DNA from: Legionella tucsonensis
GTDB taxonomy: Bacteria; Pseudomonadota; Gammaproteobacteria; Legionellales; Legionellaceae
Assembly: GCF_001468035.1 (NCBI RefSeq)
Contig: NZ_LNZA01000001.1
Coordinates: forward strand, 1,555,313 to 1,619,312
Length of the DNA: 64,000 nt
Direction of reading: 5' to 3'
The stretch's first letter is position 1; each line of letters starts with the position of its first letter. A program made the position numbers and the translations under genes. The notes beneath the pieces were generated by a model. It was not told the origin of the DNA and searched no databases. It saw only the letters and a list, made by a program, of their open reading frames with translations. Positions 51,579 to 60,673 of the stretch are shown in pieces.

Positions 51579-51789
51579 ATGCCCATTAATTGTTTTGTAT
51601 GCCGCAAACATGGATGGATTTATCTTCCATGATGATGGCTCCATTGATTGCCTCATGAAAGTTAACTCTCTTGTCCTTGAGGGTGAATATGGTGGTTATA
51701 ATTCACTGAATAATTGCGTTTGTGGAGAAAAGTTGCTTTACTTAAACGGACATATAAGCTCAACTAAGTTGCAGTATATAATCACATAA
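51579..51789 (+). pseudogene. Small Cys-pair ORF, apparently frameshifted
   Basis: The ATG at 51579, with AAGGA 7 bases upstream, opens a 17-codon frame (MPINCFVCRKHGWIYLP) that stops at 51630-51632. The neighbouring frame, open from a poor TTG at 51574, continues through DDGSIDCLMKVNSLVLEGEYGG and NNCVCGEKLLYLNGH to 51789. Joined, the two would make a ~70-residue protein with CxxC and CxC(G) pairs, zinc-ribbon-like. Either a single-base indel has broken a small gene, or the reading here is chance. No function proposed. Confidence 0.3.
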
Positions 51790-51810
51790 CCCATTCAGCT
51801 GGAGATTATC

Positions 51811-52086
51811 ATGACAAAATTTTTCGATACAAAAACGAAAACCTTATTTGTTACCGGAGGAAGAACACCAGTAGCTGAGTTATCAGATAATCCGCTCATG
51901 CAATTGCCTAATCTTGATGAAGTTCCCCCTGCTCTCGCATTGCGTAGACAAAATGCGGTAGCGAAAAGAAATGCTGAAAAAACTTACATAAGCGCAGCAG
52001 GTGAAGAGCTTCACGGAAATTATGATTTAAACGATCCCAGTAATGCGGATCTTGAAGAAGTTAGTGACACAATTTATTGCCCTTAA
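51811..52086 (+). CDS. Small hypothetical protein, 91 residues
   Basis: I do not recognise the family. The product is acidic and polar with no signal peptide or membrane helix; distinctive segments are LFVTGGRTPVAELSDNPLMQLP and VPPALALRRQNAVAKRNAEKTY. GGAG sits 8 bases before the ATG (CTGGAGATTATC). It is flanked by other small orphan genes and followed by a strong hairpin (52112-52142). Coding is supported mainly by the ribosome-binding site and plausible composition. Confidence 0.6.
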   Translation: MTKFFDTKTKTLFVTGGRTPVAELSDNPLMQLPNLDEVPPALALRRQNAVAKRNAEKTYISAAGEELHGNYDLNDPSNADLEEVSDTIYCP

Positions 52087-52111
52087 CCTCTATAAAGAAA
52101 AAATCCCAAGA

Positions 52112-52142
52112 GCCTTCTACATTTATAGAGTAAGTAGAAGGC
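52112..52142. terminator. Terminator-like hairpin after the 91-residue gene
   Basis: GCCTTCTAC (52112-52120) and GTAGAAGGC (52134-52142) form a perfect 9-bp stem with a 13-base loop, 25 bases after the stop codon. No strong T run follows, so termination would be weak or Rho-assisted. Confidence 0.5.
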
Positions 52143-52335
52143 AGCACGCTCTAGGTTCCGCCAATACCTTGATGCAATTTCAATTTTTTAAATGATCAGA
52201 AAAACATATACATTTAGCAAACCATCTGCATATAATGCGTTAAGATGATATTGAAAATGTACAACTTTGTATGCATTATCATCTGCATAAATGAATGAAT
52301 ACAATTCAATTCTTATTTAATGAGGATGAAATAAT

Positions 52336-52590
52336 ATGAAAAAACAGCACGGACATCAGCCAAACTCCCATGAGCACTCTCATCCATCCACAATCCAACC
52401 GCATACTCACACTACGGTGGTTGTTACAGCCCCATTACTGGGTGCTCACCCTAATTCTTTCTATTATCATTCACACCCCCAACAACCCTATTATATACCC
52501 CAGCAGCACCCTTCACATCACCAACCATATGCTCATCAGCATACTCATGAACATCGTGATGAACATACTCATTCTCACAAGCCCAATTAA
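52336..52590 (+). CDS. Histidine-rich small protein
   Basis: About 20 of 84 residues are His, arranged as HxH and HH pairs at both ends (HEHSH near residue 13; HQHTHEHRDEHTHSH at the C-terminus), around a centre with PLLGAHPNSFYYHSHPQQP and many Pro, Gln and Tyr. No signal peptide. Such composition binds Ni, Zn, Cu or Co; storage, buffering or delivery is plausible, but no metal enzyme or transporter gene lies beside it. ATGAGGATG lies upstream of the ATG. A perfect hairpin follows the stop. Confidence 0.65.
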   Translation: MKKQHGHQPNSHEHSHPSTIQPHTHTTVVVTAPLLGAHPNSFYYHSHPQQPYYIPQQHPSHHQPYAHQHTHEHRDEHTHSHKPN

Positions 52591-52595
52591 AAAGC

Positions 52596-52625
52596 GTCCC
52601 GGATTAACGCTAAGTTGTCCGGGAC
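52596..52625 (+). terminator. Terminator-like hairpin after the His-rich gene
   Basis: GTCCCGGA (52596-52603) and TCCGGGAC (52618-52625) form a perfect 8-bp GC-rich stem with a 14-base loop, starting 5 bases after the stop codon. It is followed by TTATAAAG, not a long T run. It resembles the CCCGGATT hairpin at 21690-21716. Confidence 0.55.
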
Positions 52626-52858
52626 TTATAAAGTAAGAAAATTTTTGACCGACAGAGGATGATTTCACACGTTAAACTTAGAATTCATGCCTCAAAATAA
52701 AAACAAGTAAATATAGAGATGGATTCTTAGCAGTTAAGATAATCTTGAAGCACAATTTTAAAAATACTTCAAAATACCTTCCGTTAGAGTCAAAAAAACT
52801 ATTGTAAGTTTATAAATTTAGTTATGATGTTACTTAATTAGGATTTTGCGATTTTTCA

Positions 52859-55255
52859 ATGCGCTCGATAGTAATTTTAATTTTAACATTTATTTGTTCT
52901 GCATTAACTCATGCAAACGAAATTAATATTTCCACAACCACCAAAAATGGAAATACTACTTTTTATTTGCAAGCAGGCGCATTTAATTTAGAAAAAGATG
53001 CAAAACAACGCCAACAAGAATTATCTGCTCTCGTTAGTGAACCAGTTGAAATTAAAAATCTATCGGATAAGAAGCTTTATCTTGTACAAATTGGACCAAT
53101 TAATGATTATCTCACCGCACGTGCCTTGCAGAATAAATTAACTCAAAAAATCATCAATTCTAAAAAAAACAAACACATTGAAAATCAATCTCTTCCTTTA
53201 GCTCAATCAAATCAATCTTACAATTCAAGTGGCCAAGTAGAAACCCCACCACCGCCAAACAATAAATTATGGAACTTAAGGAATGCAGATATCAGGGCTG
53301 TCATCGCTGAAGTATCTCGGGTAACTGGAAAAAACTTTGTCATTGATCCGCGAGTACAAGGAAAAATATCCATCGTATCGACAACACCAATGAACAATAA
53401 CGAACTCTATGAAGTTTTTCTTTCAGTTTTGCAAGTCTCAGGTTATGCCGCGATACCAAGTGGTGCAATTATTAAAATTATTCCTAATATTGATGCAAAA
53501 ACACAATCACCTGATCTTTTAAACGAAATGAAAAGGCCCCCTAAAGGCGATGACATGATGGTGTCCGTCGTGCCCGTTCATTATGTTCCATCAGAACAAC
53601 TAGTACCTGTTTTACGACCCCTAATGCCTCAATGGAGTAGTATCTCTGCATATGCTCCCTCAAACATGCTTATTTTGTCAGGCAGAGCCAACAACATTCG
53701 TAGTCTTGCAGACATCATCAAACAAGTAGATACTTCATCTGCAAACGGTATCGATATAGTTCCTTTAAGACATTCATTAGCCATGGATATTGCTGCTACT
53801 TTAAAAGATCTTGTTAAAGTTCAACCCAGCATGGGAGGAGCACGCACACAGTTAACTATTGCTGCTGATGATCGCTCCAACTCTCTATTAATCAGTGGAT
53901 CCAAAACAGACAGAATACGTCTTAGGATGTTGATATTAAAGCTAGATAAAGAAAGCTCTGAAGGACTTAACGCGAACACTCAAGTTGTTTATCTCAATTA
54001 CCTCAGAGCAGAAGACTTGGTTCCCATTCTTGCCGGTATTGCGCAGGCAAATTTCAGTGGTAATGTGGGAACAACCATTGGTACGATTACTCGCCCTATC
54101 TTGGACAGTACAAACCCAGCTTCCAATCTTACCAGTAACTCAAACATACAAGGTTCCAGTGCCAATTCTACTTCTCTTTACTCATCAGGATCAGGGAGTG
54201 GTGGCCCTTCTCCATTAACTGCATCAGGAGCTACTGCAAATACTACGACTACAACAACGCAAAATGAAGGAACAACGAAACCATCAGTACAAATCATTGC
54301 TGAGCCTAACACAAACTCCATTATTCTTAATGCGCCCGCATCGGTAATACGTATTCTTAAAAGAGTAACTGCTCAACTGGATATTAAACCAGCACAATTA
54401 CTTATAGAGGCAATGGTCGCAGAAATAGATCAATCGGATGTTAATGACTTGGGTATTGAATGGGGAAGTAATCAACTAACAGGCAGACCACAAGATTTTA
54501 GACCAGGATTTGCTATAATTAATAGCGGAACCAGACTTGATGATTTACAAGCACAAATATATGCGTTGGCCAGAGAGAACAGAGCGAATATTTTATCAAC
54601 ACCTTCAGTTGTAGTTCTTGATAATCGCCAAGCCAAAATATTGGTAGGTAAACAGGTTTCAGTTGCATCGACTAACTATCCTAATAATGCTGGAGGTACA
54701 ACAGTTGCGAGTCCATTTACAACTTTTGATCGAGTCAACGTTGCATTACACCTCTATGTTAGACCACAAATTACACGTGGAAATGGAATTCAAATGCAAA
54801 TCGATCAAGGTAATGATACGCTGGATCCACCAGTTGTTGCTCCGAATACGACTACTCCAACGTTTCGAATTAGCAGTATAGTTACTTCAGTTCATGTTGA
54901 GAGTGGTGATGTGGTTGTTTTAGGTGGTTTAACTCAAGATAGTCTAAATAATGACCACAACCGTTTGCCCATTTTAGGAGATATACCAGGTCTGGGTCGT
55001 ATATTCAAACGTAATATAAATTCTCGTGAAAAACGTGTACTTATGGTCTTTATTAAACCCCTTATTTTACGTAATGAACGCGATAACATGCATCTCACCA
55101 GTGAAAAGTACAACCATGTTCGTCAATACGAACTGGATTGGTTAAAATCACAAGATGCGTTTGTACAAAGCGATAACTCAACCGTATTGCCTGCTTTGAA
55201 ACGAGCTGAATTGCCCAAACCGTTTCATCGTCCACCTTTGCTCGTAACGAAGTAA
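52859..55255 (+). CDS. lspD: Type II secretion secretin LspD (GspD) with N-terminal SPOR domain
   Basis: LspD forms the outer-membrane channel for exported degradative enzymes. The 798-residue protein has a signal peptide (IVILILTFICSALTHA), then a SPOR-like domain at ~35-100 (TTFYLQAGAFNLEKDAKQRQQEL; LYLVQIGPINDYLTARAL). The N0 domain (LRNADIRAVIAEVSRVTGKNFVIDPRVQGK), N1-N3 repeats, a Ser/Gly/Thr-rich loop at ~440-475, and the secretin barrel (VVVLDNRQAKILVGKQV; VVVLGGLTQDS; LPILGDIPGLGRIFK) follow. lspE starts 3 bases after the stop. Confidence 0.95.
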   Translation: MRSIVILILTFICSALTHANEINISTTTKNGNTTFYLQAGAFNLEKDAKQRQQELSALVSEPVEIKNLSDKKLYLVQIGPINDYLTARALQNKLTQKIINSKKNKHIENQSLPLAQSNQSYNSSGQVETPPPPNNKLWNLRNADIRAVIAEVSRVTGKNFVIDPRVQGKISIVSTTPMNNNELYEVFLSVLQVSGYAAIPSGAIIKIIPNIDAKTQSPDLLNEMKRPPKGDDMMVSVVPVHYVPSEQLVPVLRPLMPQWSSISAYAPSNMLILSGRANNIRSLADIIKQVDTSSANGIDIVPLRHSLAMDIAATLKDLVKVQPSMGGARTQLTIAADDRSNSLLISGSKTDRIRLRMLILKLDKESSEGLNANTQVVYLNYLRAEDLVPILAGIAQANFSGNVGTTIGTITRPILDSTNPASNLTSNSNIQGSSANSTSLYSSGSGSGGPSPLTASGATANTTTTTTQNEGTTKPSVQIIAEPNTNSIILNAPASVIRILKRVTAQLDIKPAQLLIEAMVAEIDQSDVNDLGIEWGSNQLTGRPQDFRPGFAIINSGTRLDDLQAQIYALARENRANILSTPSVVVLDNRQAKILVGKQVSVASTNYPNNAGGTTVASPFTTFDRVNVALHLYVRPQITRGNGIQMQIDQGNDTLDPPVVAPNTTTPTFRISSIVTSVHVESGDVVVLGGLTQDSLNNDHNRLPILGDIPGLGRIFKRNINSREKRVLMVFIKPLILRNERDNMHLTSEKYNHVRQYELDWLKSQDAFVQSDNSTVLPALKRAELPKPFHRPPLLVTK

Positions 55256-55258
55256 ACC

Positions 55259-56746
55259 ATGAAAAATGAAGAGAAATCACTAAAAATCCCATACAGTTTC
55301 GCAAAAAACCATGGGATTGTTGTTGCTAATGAAATGAGCGATAACCATGCCCTGGTTTATTATTTACCTAATACCTCATTACAAGCGCTTGCGGAGATAA
55401 AACGTTTATTACAATGCGACTTTACTCTGAAACAGGTTGATGATTCAGCATTTCAACAACATTTAGCACACGTGTATCAATCTAAATCATCAATATTAGA
55501 GGCTGCTGGAGGCATGGAAGAAGATATGGATCTCTCATTGTTGGCAAGTCAACTACCAGTAAGTGAAGATTTGTTAGAAAATCAAGATGATGCGCCAATA
55601 ATCCGTTTATTGAATGCATTATTTACCCAAGCAATAAAGCAAAAAGCCTCTGATATTCATATTGAAACGTATGAGGATAGAGTATTAGTACGCAATCGCA
55701 TTGACGGTGTTTTACATGAGGTTTTAGAAATTCAGCGTGCCATAGCCCCCTTAGTCATTTCTAGAGTCAAAGTTATGGCCAAACTGGATATTGCAGAAAA
55801 ACGCATTCCGCAAGATGGTCGTATTTCACTACGCATTGGCGGGCATAATATTGACGTTCGGGTTTCAACCCTTCCTTCAAACCATGGCGAACGTGTAGTT
55901 TTGAGAATTCTGGATAAACAAGCTGCGCAATTGGATTTAAATCTATTGGGCATGCCTCAACCCACAGTAAAAGCCATGCGAAAAATGATCGCAGAGCCGC
56001 ATGGTATTATTTTGGTTACTGGACCAACAGGTTCTGGAAAGACTACTTCTCTATATGCCATGCTAACTGAATTAAATCAAGTCACACGCAATATTCTAAC
56101 GATAGAAGATCCCATAGAATATGATCTTGAGGGTATTGGACAAACACAGGTTAATACCAAGGTACAGATGACCTTTGCCAAGGGTTTAAGGGCAATTCTC
56201 AGACAAGATCCTGATGTAGTCATGATAGGAGAAATTCGTGATTTAGAAACTGCTGAAATTGCAGTTCAAGCCAGTCTTACAGGACACCTGGTATTATCAA
56301 CCTTACATACAAACAGTGCATTAGGGGCACTCACTCGTTTACGCGATATGGGTGTTGAATCCTTTCTCTTATCTTCTAGTATCGTTGGACTTATCGCACA
56401 ACGACTGGTCAGAAAGCTATGTCCCCAGTGCAAAACACCCCATCAATTAAGAGATGATGAAAAGGAACTTATGGGACTCACAGAAGACGCAGATATATCT
56501 AAAGTTTTTGAGTCTAAAGGTTGCGATTTCTGTAATCACCTAGGCTATAAAGGAAGAACTGGCATTTATGAGCTGATTACTGTAGATGAAGAACTAAGAG
56601 GAATGATTCATCGCCATGAAAATTTGCAAACAATGGAAAGTTATTTACGCCCTACTACTCCCAGTATTCGAGATGATGGATTTAAGAGGGTGCTCGCCGG
56701 CGATACATCACTTGCTGAAATTCTTCGCGTAACAACGCAAAGTTAA
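55259..56746 (+). CDS. lspE: Type II secretion ATPase LspE (GspE)
   Basis: LspE is the cytoplasmic ATPase that powers pseudopilus assembly. The 495-residue protein has an N1E/N2E region, Walker A ITVTGPTGSGKTTSLYAML (VTGPTGSGKTT), Asp box TIEDPIEYDLEGIGQTQVN, Walker B LRQDPDVVMIGEIRDLETAEIA, His box LTGHLVLSTLHTNSALG, and a tetracysteine zinc site (LCPQCKTPH; GCDFCNHLGYKGRTGIYE). It sits 3 bases after lspD, the paired arrangement expected in Legionella, where other lsp genes lie elsewhere. Confidence 0.97.
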   Translation: MKNEEKSLKIPYSFAKNHGIVVANEMSDNHALVYYLPNTSLQALAEIKRLLQCDFTLKQVDDSAFQQHLAHVYQSKSSILEAAGGMEEDMDLSLLASQLPVSEDLLENQDDAPIIRLLNALFTQAIKQKASDIHIETYEDRVLVRNRIDGVLHEVLEIQRAIAPLVISRVKVMAKLDIAEKRIPQDGRISLRIGGHNIDVRVSTLPSNHGERVVLRILDKQAAQLDLNLLGMPQPTVKAMRKMIAEPHGIILVTGPTGSGKTTSLYAMLTELNQVTRNILTIEDPIEYDLEGIGQTQVNTKVQMTFAKGLRAILRQDPDVVMIGEIRDLETAEIAVQASLTGHLVLSTLHTNSALGALTRLRDMGVESFLLSSSIVGLIAQRLVRKLCPQCKTPHQLRDDEKELMGLTEDADISKVFESKGCDFCNHLGYKGRTGIYELITVDEELRGMIHRHENLQTMESYLRPTTPSIRDDGFKRVLAGDTSLAEILRVTTQS

Positions 56747-56845
56747 TCAATACCATAATTTAAAAAGTGAAACTATTCTGCGGAAACCTTAATACAACGA
56801 TACATCTTTTCGCTCCATTAAGGTTATGATTGATAAAAAAAGGAT

Positions 56846-57391
56846 TTATTGTCTATTATAAGAACAGAAAATGGTGTCATTCTCAGCATTTGAATTTTGT
56901 GAGCTTCCTTCCAAAATTAACTGATCATTTTTTAATGAAATTGTCATAGTCCCATAACCAAAATTCTTCATACTCAAATCTTGCCCATGGAAATGTCCGA
57001 TAGAGGAAAAACTAAATATCAGACTAGAATAATCTGCATTCCATTCCAATAAGTTGTGGAAAAAAAATGTAGCCTCTTTATCTGATCTGGATTCAGTTTC
57101 TAATGAGCCAATATGATATATTTTATCATTAATTATAAATTCTGAATCTGAGTTTTCTATAGCAACAGTATCTGTTCCTTCATAACCAGTACAATTTCCT
57201 ACCCATGTTCCTGAAAAATCAACAAAATGTTTAACTCCATTTTTTGATTTAAATTGTGCCTTTTCTTTTAATGCTGTACTTATCTTTTTTGTTGGATCTA
57301 CTGCAAAATGATGAAAAAAATCGGAAGCAAATAGTGGGGTTGCTATGAGACTGCTTGTGATAAAAATTACAGCAAAATCCTTTTTGTACAT
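56846..57391 (-). CDS. Exported hypothetical protein, 181 residues
   Basis: A signal peptide (FAVIFITSSLIATPLFAS) is followed by a beta-rich protein with FSGTWVGNCTGYEGTDTVAIENSD and a C-terminal CSYNRQ; the two Cys (GNC, FCS) could form a disulfide. The GTWxGxC opening is shared by many small periplasmic or secreted lipocalin-like proteins, but I cannot name a family. AAGGAG precedes the ATG by 9 bases. Being exported and next to lspDE it could be a type II substrate; this is speculation. Confidence 0.75.
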   Translation of the reverse strand: MYKKDFAVIFITSSLIATPLFASDFFHHFAVDPTKKISTALKEKAQFKSKNGVKHFVDFSGTWVGNCTGYEGTDTVAIENSDSEFIINDKIYHIGSLETESRSDKEATFFFHNLLEWNADYSSLIFSFSSIGHFHGQDLSMKNFGYGTMTISLKNDQLILEGSSQNSNAENDTIFCSYNRQ

Positions 57392-58019
57392 GTTATATAA
57401 CTCCTTATTTATTTAAGTCATTAGAAAGCGTGAGGTGGTCTACAGTCAAAAAGTTAACTCGCTTTAAAATGCGATATCATCATAAGATAACGGAAAGCCA
57501 GATTGCAAGTCACAGCCTCTTGAAGTAGATACACAACATTATTGTCCATTTTTTAAGGAAGCTCTTATAATACCAGTAACTAAGATAGACAAGGCCGAAT
57601 CCTTAGATATTTGGTTAAATAATGTAAGTCTTTAAGACCGCAGTATGTTTATCTAAATTCTCGGTAGCAAATGCTAATCCAATTATAAGCTTTTGTCTCG
57701 ATGCTTTAGCATCCGTAATATATCATAGCGTAACTACATTGGAACAAATATCAGATTTAATATCTAACTGACAATGCCATAAAAATGCAGGCCTTATAAA
57801 GACTTGCTTGAGTTTCCTTAGAGTAATATTTCACACCCTCATTGCTCAAAAGAAAACTCAAAACTTGAGAATTCCTTAATAATTTGTAGCTATCTAGTTA
57901 ATCGATAGAAAATACCTTTGAAAATCAAATGTTAATGGTTACTATATTAAGATAGTTTTGATGATGGAATTGAAGCTATTTTTAATGATGGATGTGTTGC
58001 CAAATAAAAAGGAAGTGTT
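57392..58019. other. 628-bp intergenic region before the efflux operon
   Basis: The left end carries the promoter of the exported protein gene, the right end that of the efflux operon. Around 57486-57635 a 49-codon open frame without a start (ends KIDKAESLDIWLNNVSL then TAA) looks protein-like and may be a decayed gene. A small hairpin GATGC-TTTA-GCATC lies at 57700-57713. Nothing else recognisable. Confidence 0.4.
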
Positions 58020-59483
58020 ATGCGGCTTTGGATCAGAGGATTTATTTGTTTCAGTTTATATACACTAGTCTCCTGTACTGTTTCTCTCCCTCAACAAAGC
58101 CAGATTAAAAATATAAAAACTGTTCCAAGCATGAGGCATTCCATTAAAAAAAGTTTACAAAAAAAAGAAATTTTTTCTAAAGGCAAATGGCCAAGCAAAC
58201 AATGGTGGTTATCTTATAATGATCCTGAGCTCAATATCTTAGTTACAGAAGCTTTGGCTAAAAATCCTTCAATTCATGAAATGAAAAGCCGCATTGAAGT
58301 CGCTAAACAGCAAGCAATTGTTACACGCTCGCTATTAGCCCCTTTAGTTTTTTTTAATGCACATGAAAATCGACAATATGTAAGTAAAAACGGTTTATAT
58401 CGCGCATTCAATCCTAAATTTCCTTTAAATGTCAGACTATTGGATCTTTCTCTTTCTTTTACTTATGAGTTTGATTTTTGGGGAAAAAACCGTAATCTTT
58501 TTTATGCCGCTTTAGGAGAAGCAAAGTTTCAAGAAGCGGAAACTGCAGAAGTGGAGTTGATTACAAGTACCGCAATTGCACAAGCTTATTTTGCTTATAA
58601 AACGAATCGCGTAAGAAAAAAATTATATACACAGTTAATTGAAGTACGACAAAAAATTGCAAAATTACAAAATTTATTGGTAAAAAAAGGACTATCTTCA
58701 AAACTGCCTGCATTAGAAACTTCAGAAAAATTAATTGAATCTCAAAAATTACTATCAAGCATTACAAATGAATTAGCTGCCAACAAACACTTGATTAATA
58801 CTTTAGCAGGTCGTGGGCCAGATAATCCTTTATTGATTAATTCCACACTCTCCTCACTACCCAAGACTCTGAATATTCCCCAACTCCTACCATTGGATTT
58901 CTTAGCCCGCAGACCCGATCTTATGGCGCAAATTTGGCGAGCCAAAGCCTTAGCCTATAAAACAGGGGCAGCAATGGCAGAATATTACCCCGATATCAAT
59001 CTCGTTGGTCTGATTGGTTTGGAAAGCACAAGTTGGAGAAAGTTTTTTGATTTATCGAGTGGTACCGCGGCAATTAGACCTGCACTGCAATTACCCATTT
59101 TCACTGCAGGAGCGATACGCGCTAATATCAAAGCAACTAAGGCACAATTTGATGCAGCGATTGACGCATACAATAATTTACTCTTATATAGTACTCAAGA
59201 AGTTCTTGATGTCTTAGCTTTTGCTGAGGATATCTACCAGCAAAAAATAGAACAAAAAAAAGTGGTGGAGTATGCAAAACAGCGCTATCAATTAAGTCAC
59301 TTGCGTCAACAAAAAGGCTTAGACAATTTATTTGATCTTTATTTTTTACAAGAAGAAGTCATTCAAAAAGAGCTTGCAGATGTTACTTTACTTTATAATC
59401 AATACTTAGCCTCTATAAAATTAACCAAAGCGTTGGGAGGAGGTTACTATCAAAATACGATACCCTTGGTGAAAAACTCATGA
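58020..59483 (+). CDS. Outer-membrane efflux lipoprotein, TolC/NodT family
   Basis: This 487-residue protein is the outer-membrane duct of a tripartite pump. A lipoprotein signal ends in LVSC (Cys about residue 19). The mature protein has KQWWLSYNDPELNILVTEALAKNPSIHEM and LSFTYEFDFWGKNRNLF of the NodT/RND outer-membrane lipoprotein family, two long coiled-coil repeats, and FLARRPDLMAQIWRAKAL. Its stop overlaps the ATG of the adaptor gene (ATGA). Confidence 0.92.
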   Translation: MRLWIRGFICFSLYTLVSCTVSLPQQSQIKNIKTVPSMRHSIKKSLQKKEIFSKGKWPSKQWWLSYNDPELNILVTEALAKNPSIHEMKSRIEVAKQQAIVTRSLLAPLVFFNAHENRQYVSKNGLYRAFNPKFPLNVRLLDLSLSFTYEFDFWGKNRNLFYAALGEAKFQEAETAEVELITSTAIAQAYFAYKTNRVRKKLYTQLIEVRQKIAKLQNLLVKKGLSSKLPALETSEKLIESQKLLSSITNELAANKHLINTLAGRGPDNPLLINSTLSSLPKTLNIPQLLPLDFLARRPDLMAQIWRAKALAYKTGAAMAEYYPDINLVGLIGLESTSWRKFFDLSSGTAAIRPALQLPIFTAGAIRANIKATKAQFDAAIDAYNNLLLYSTQEVLDVLAFAEDIYQQKIEQKKVVEYAKQRYQLSHLRQQKGLDNLFDLYFLQEEVIQKELADVTLLYNQYLASIKLTKALGGGYYQNTIPLVKNS

Positions 59484-60673
59484 AAAAAAGATCCGCCTCT
59501 TTTTATTTTGCAGTCATTCTTATCGTTTTATTTATTTTCTTTTCTTTGTATTGGCTTTTTGTCTGGAGCCACCAAGTTTATACCAATGATGCTTATGTGC
59601 AAGGGAATCAGGTCTACATCAAATCCTTACGCCCAGGATTCGTTACGGGTATCTATACTGATGATAGTTTTCTAGTAAAAAAAGGACAACTCATTGTTTC
59701 ATTAAATGAAACAGATTCACTTATAGCTCTTGAAAAAGCCAAAAAGAAACTTGCCAGCACGGTGCGTGATGTTTGCCAGGCATTTCATGATGTGTTTATA
59801 TTGGCTGCAGACATTGAAATGAAGAAAGCACAACTTTTAAAAGCACAACAAAACCTTAAACATCGTCATGATGTTATTGATGCCAAAGGAGTTTCTTTAG
59901 AAGATTATCAAAATGCACAAGATGATCTAAAGGCATCAATTGCTTCATTAAATAGTACTAAGAACAATTATCAAAAAATGCTCGCTTTTGTACAAGGAAC
60001 GTCCATTACCGAACATCCCAGGGTACAAGCAGCTGCGCAAGAAGTACGTGATGCGTGGGTACAATTATATCGATGTAAAATTTATGCACCTGTAGATGGA
60101 CTGGTAGCACAAAGAACAATTCAAGTAGGCATGTGGCTTTCACCTAAGGAGCCACTTATGTCTATTATTCCCCTGGATCAAATATGGGTAAATGCCAATT
60201 ATAAAGAAACCCAACTAAAAAAAATACGCCTTGGCCAGAGCGTTAAATTTACTTCTGATCTTTATGGTTCTGATGTTGTGTTTCACGGAAAAATTGTTGG
60301 TTTACCAGGAGGCGCAGGTAATGTTTTTTCATTGTTACCACCTGAAAATCTTTCAGGAAACTGGATTAAAATTGTTCAAAGATTGCCTGTTCGGGTTGCA
60401 GTAGTACAGGACGAATTAAAAAAACATCCTTTGCGAATAGGCCTTTCTTTAGGAGTAACAACAGATCTATCCGATCAAAGCGGCCCCTTAGTTCCCACCT
60501 CAACTTCTGAATCGCCGCATTATGTTACTGATATTTTCCAAAAAGAAGAAACAGGTGATAAGGAACTTATAGCAAATATTATTAAGAGTAATTTGGATCC
60601 TAATCTTAAGAAGTATGCCAATTCACCTTTAATTTTAAATAACATTGTCCTAAATGAGATGAGTAAACAATGA
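59480..60673 (+). CDS. Membrane-fusion protein, EmrA/HlyD family
   Basis: This 397-residue periplasmic adaptor is anchored by one N-terminal helix (FAVILIVLFIFFSLYWLFVW). It has the EmrA opening TNDAYVQGNQVYIKSLRPGFV, a long helical hairpin around residues 85-170, a lipoyl-like half RCKIYAPVDGLVAQRTIQVGMWLSP, and DQIWVNANYKETQLKKIRLGQ. It overlaps both neighbours by four bases, so all three proteins should be made together. Confidence 0.92.
   Translation: MKKRSASFYFAVILIVLFIFFSLYWLFVWSHQVYTNDAYVQGNQVYIKSLRPGFVTGIYTDDSFLVKKGQLIVSLNETDSLIALEKAKKKLASTVRDVCQAFHDVFILAADIEMKKAQLLKAQQNLKHRHDVIDAKGVSLEDYQNAQDDLKASIASLNSTKNNYQKMLAFVQGTSITEHPRVQAAAQEVRDAWVQLYRCKIYAPVDGLVAQRTIQVGMWLSPKEPLMSIIPLDQIWVNANYKETQLKKIRLGQSVKFTSDLYGSDVVFHGKIVGLPGGAGNVFSLLPPENLSGNWIKIVQRLPVRVAVVQDELKKHPLRIGLSLGVTTDLSDQSGPLVPTSTSESPHYVTDIFQKEETGDKELIANIIKSNLDPNLKKYANSPLILNNIVLNEMSKQ

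Noticed and set aside
52370-52636. 88-codon frame overlapping the His-rich gene
   Set aside because: It is out of frame with the ribosome-binding site and is a shadow of the His-rich coding sequence.
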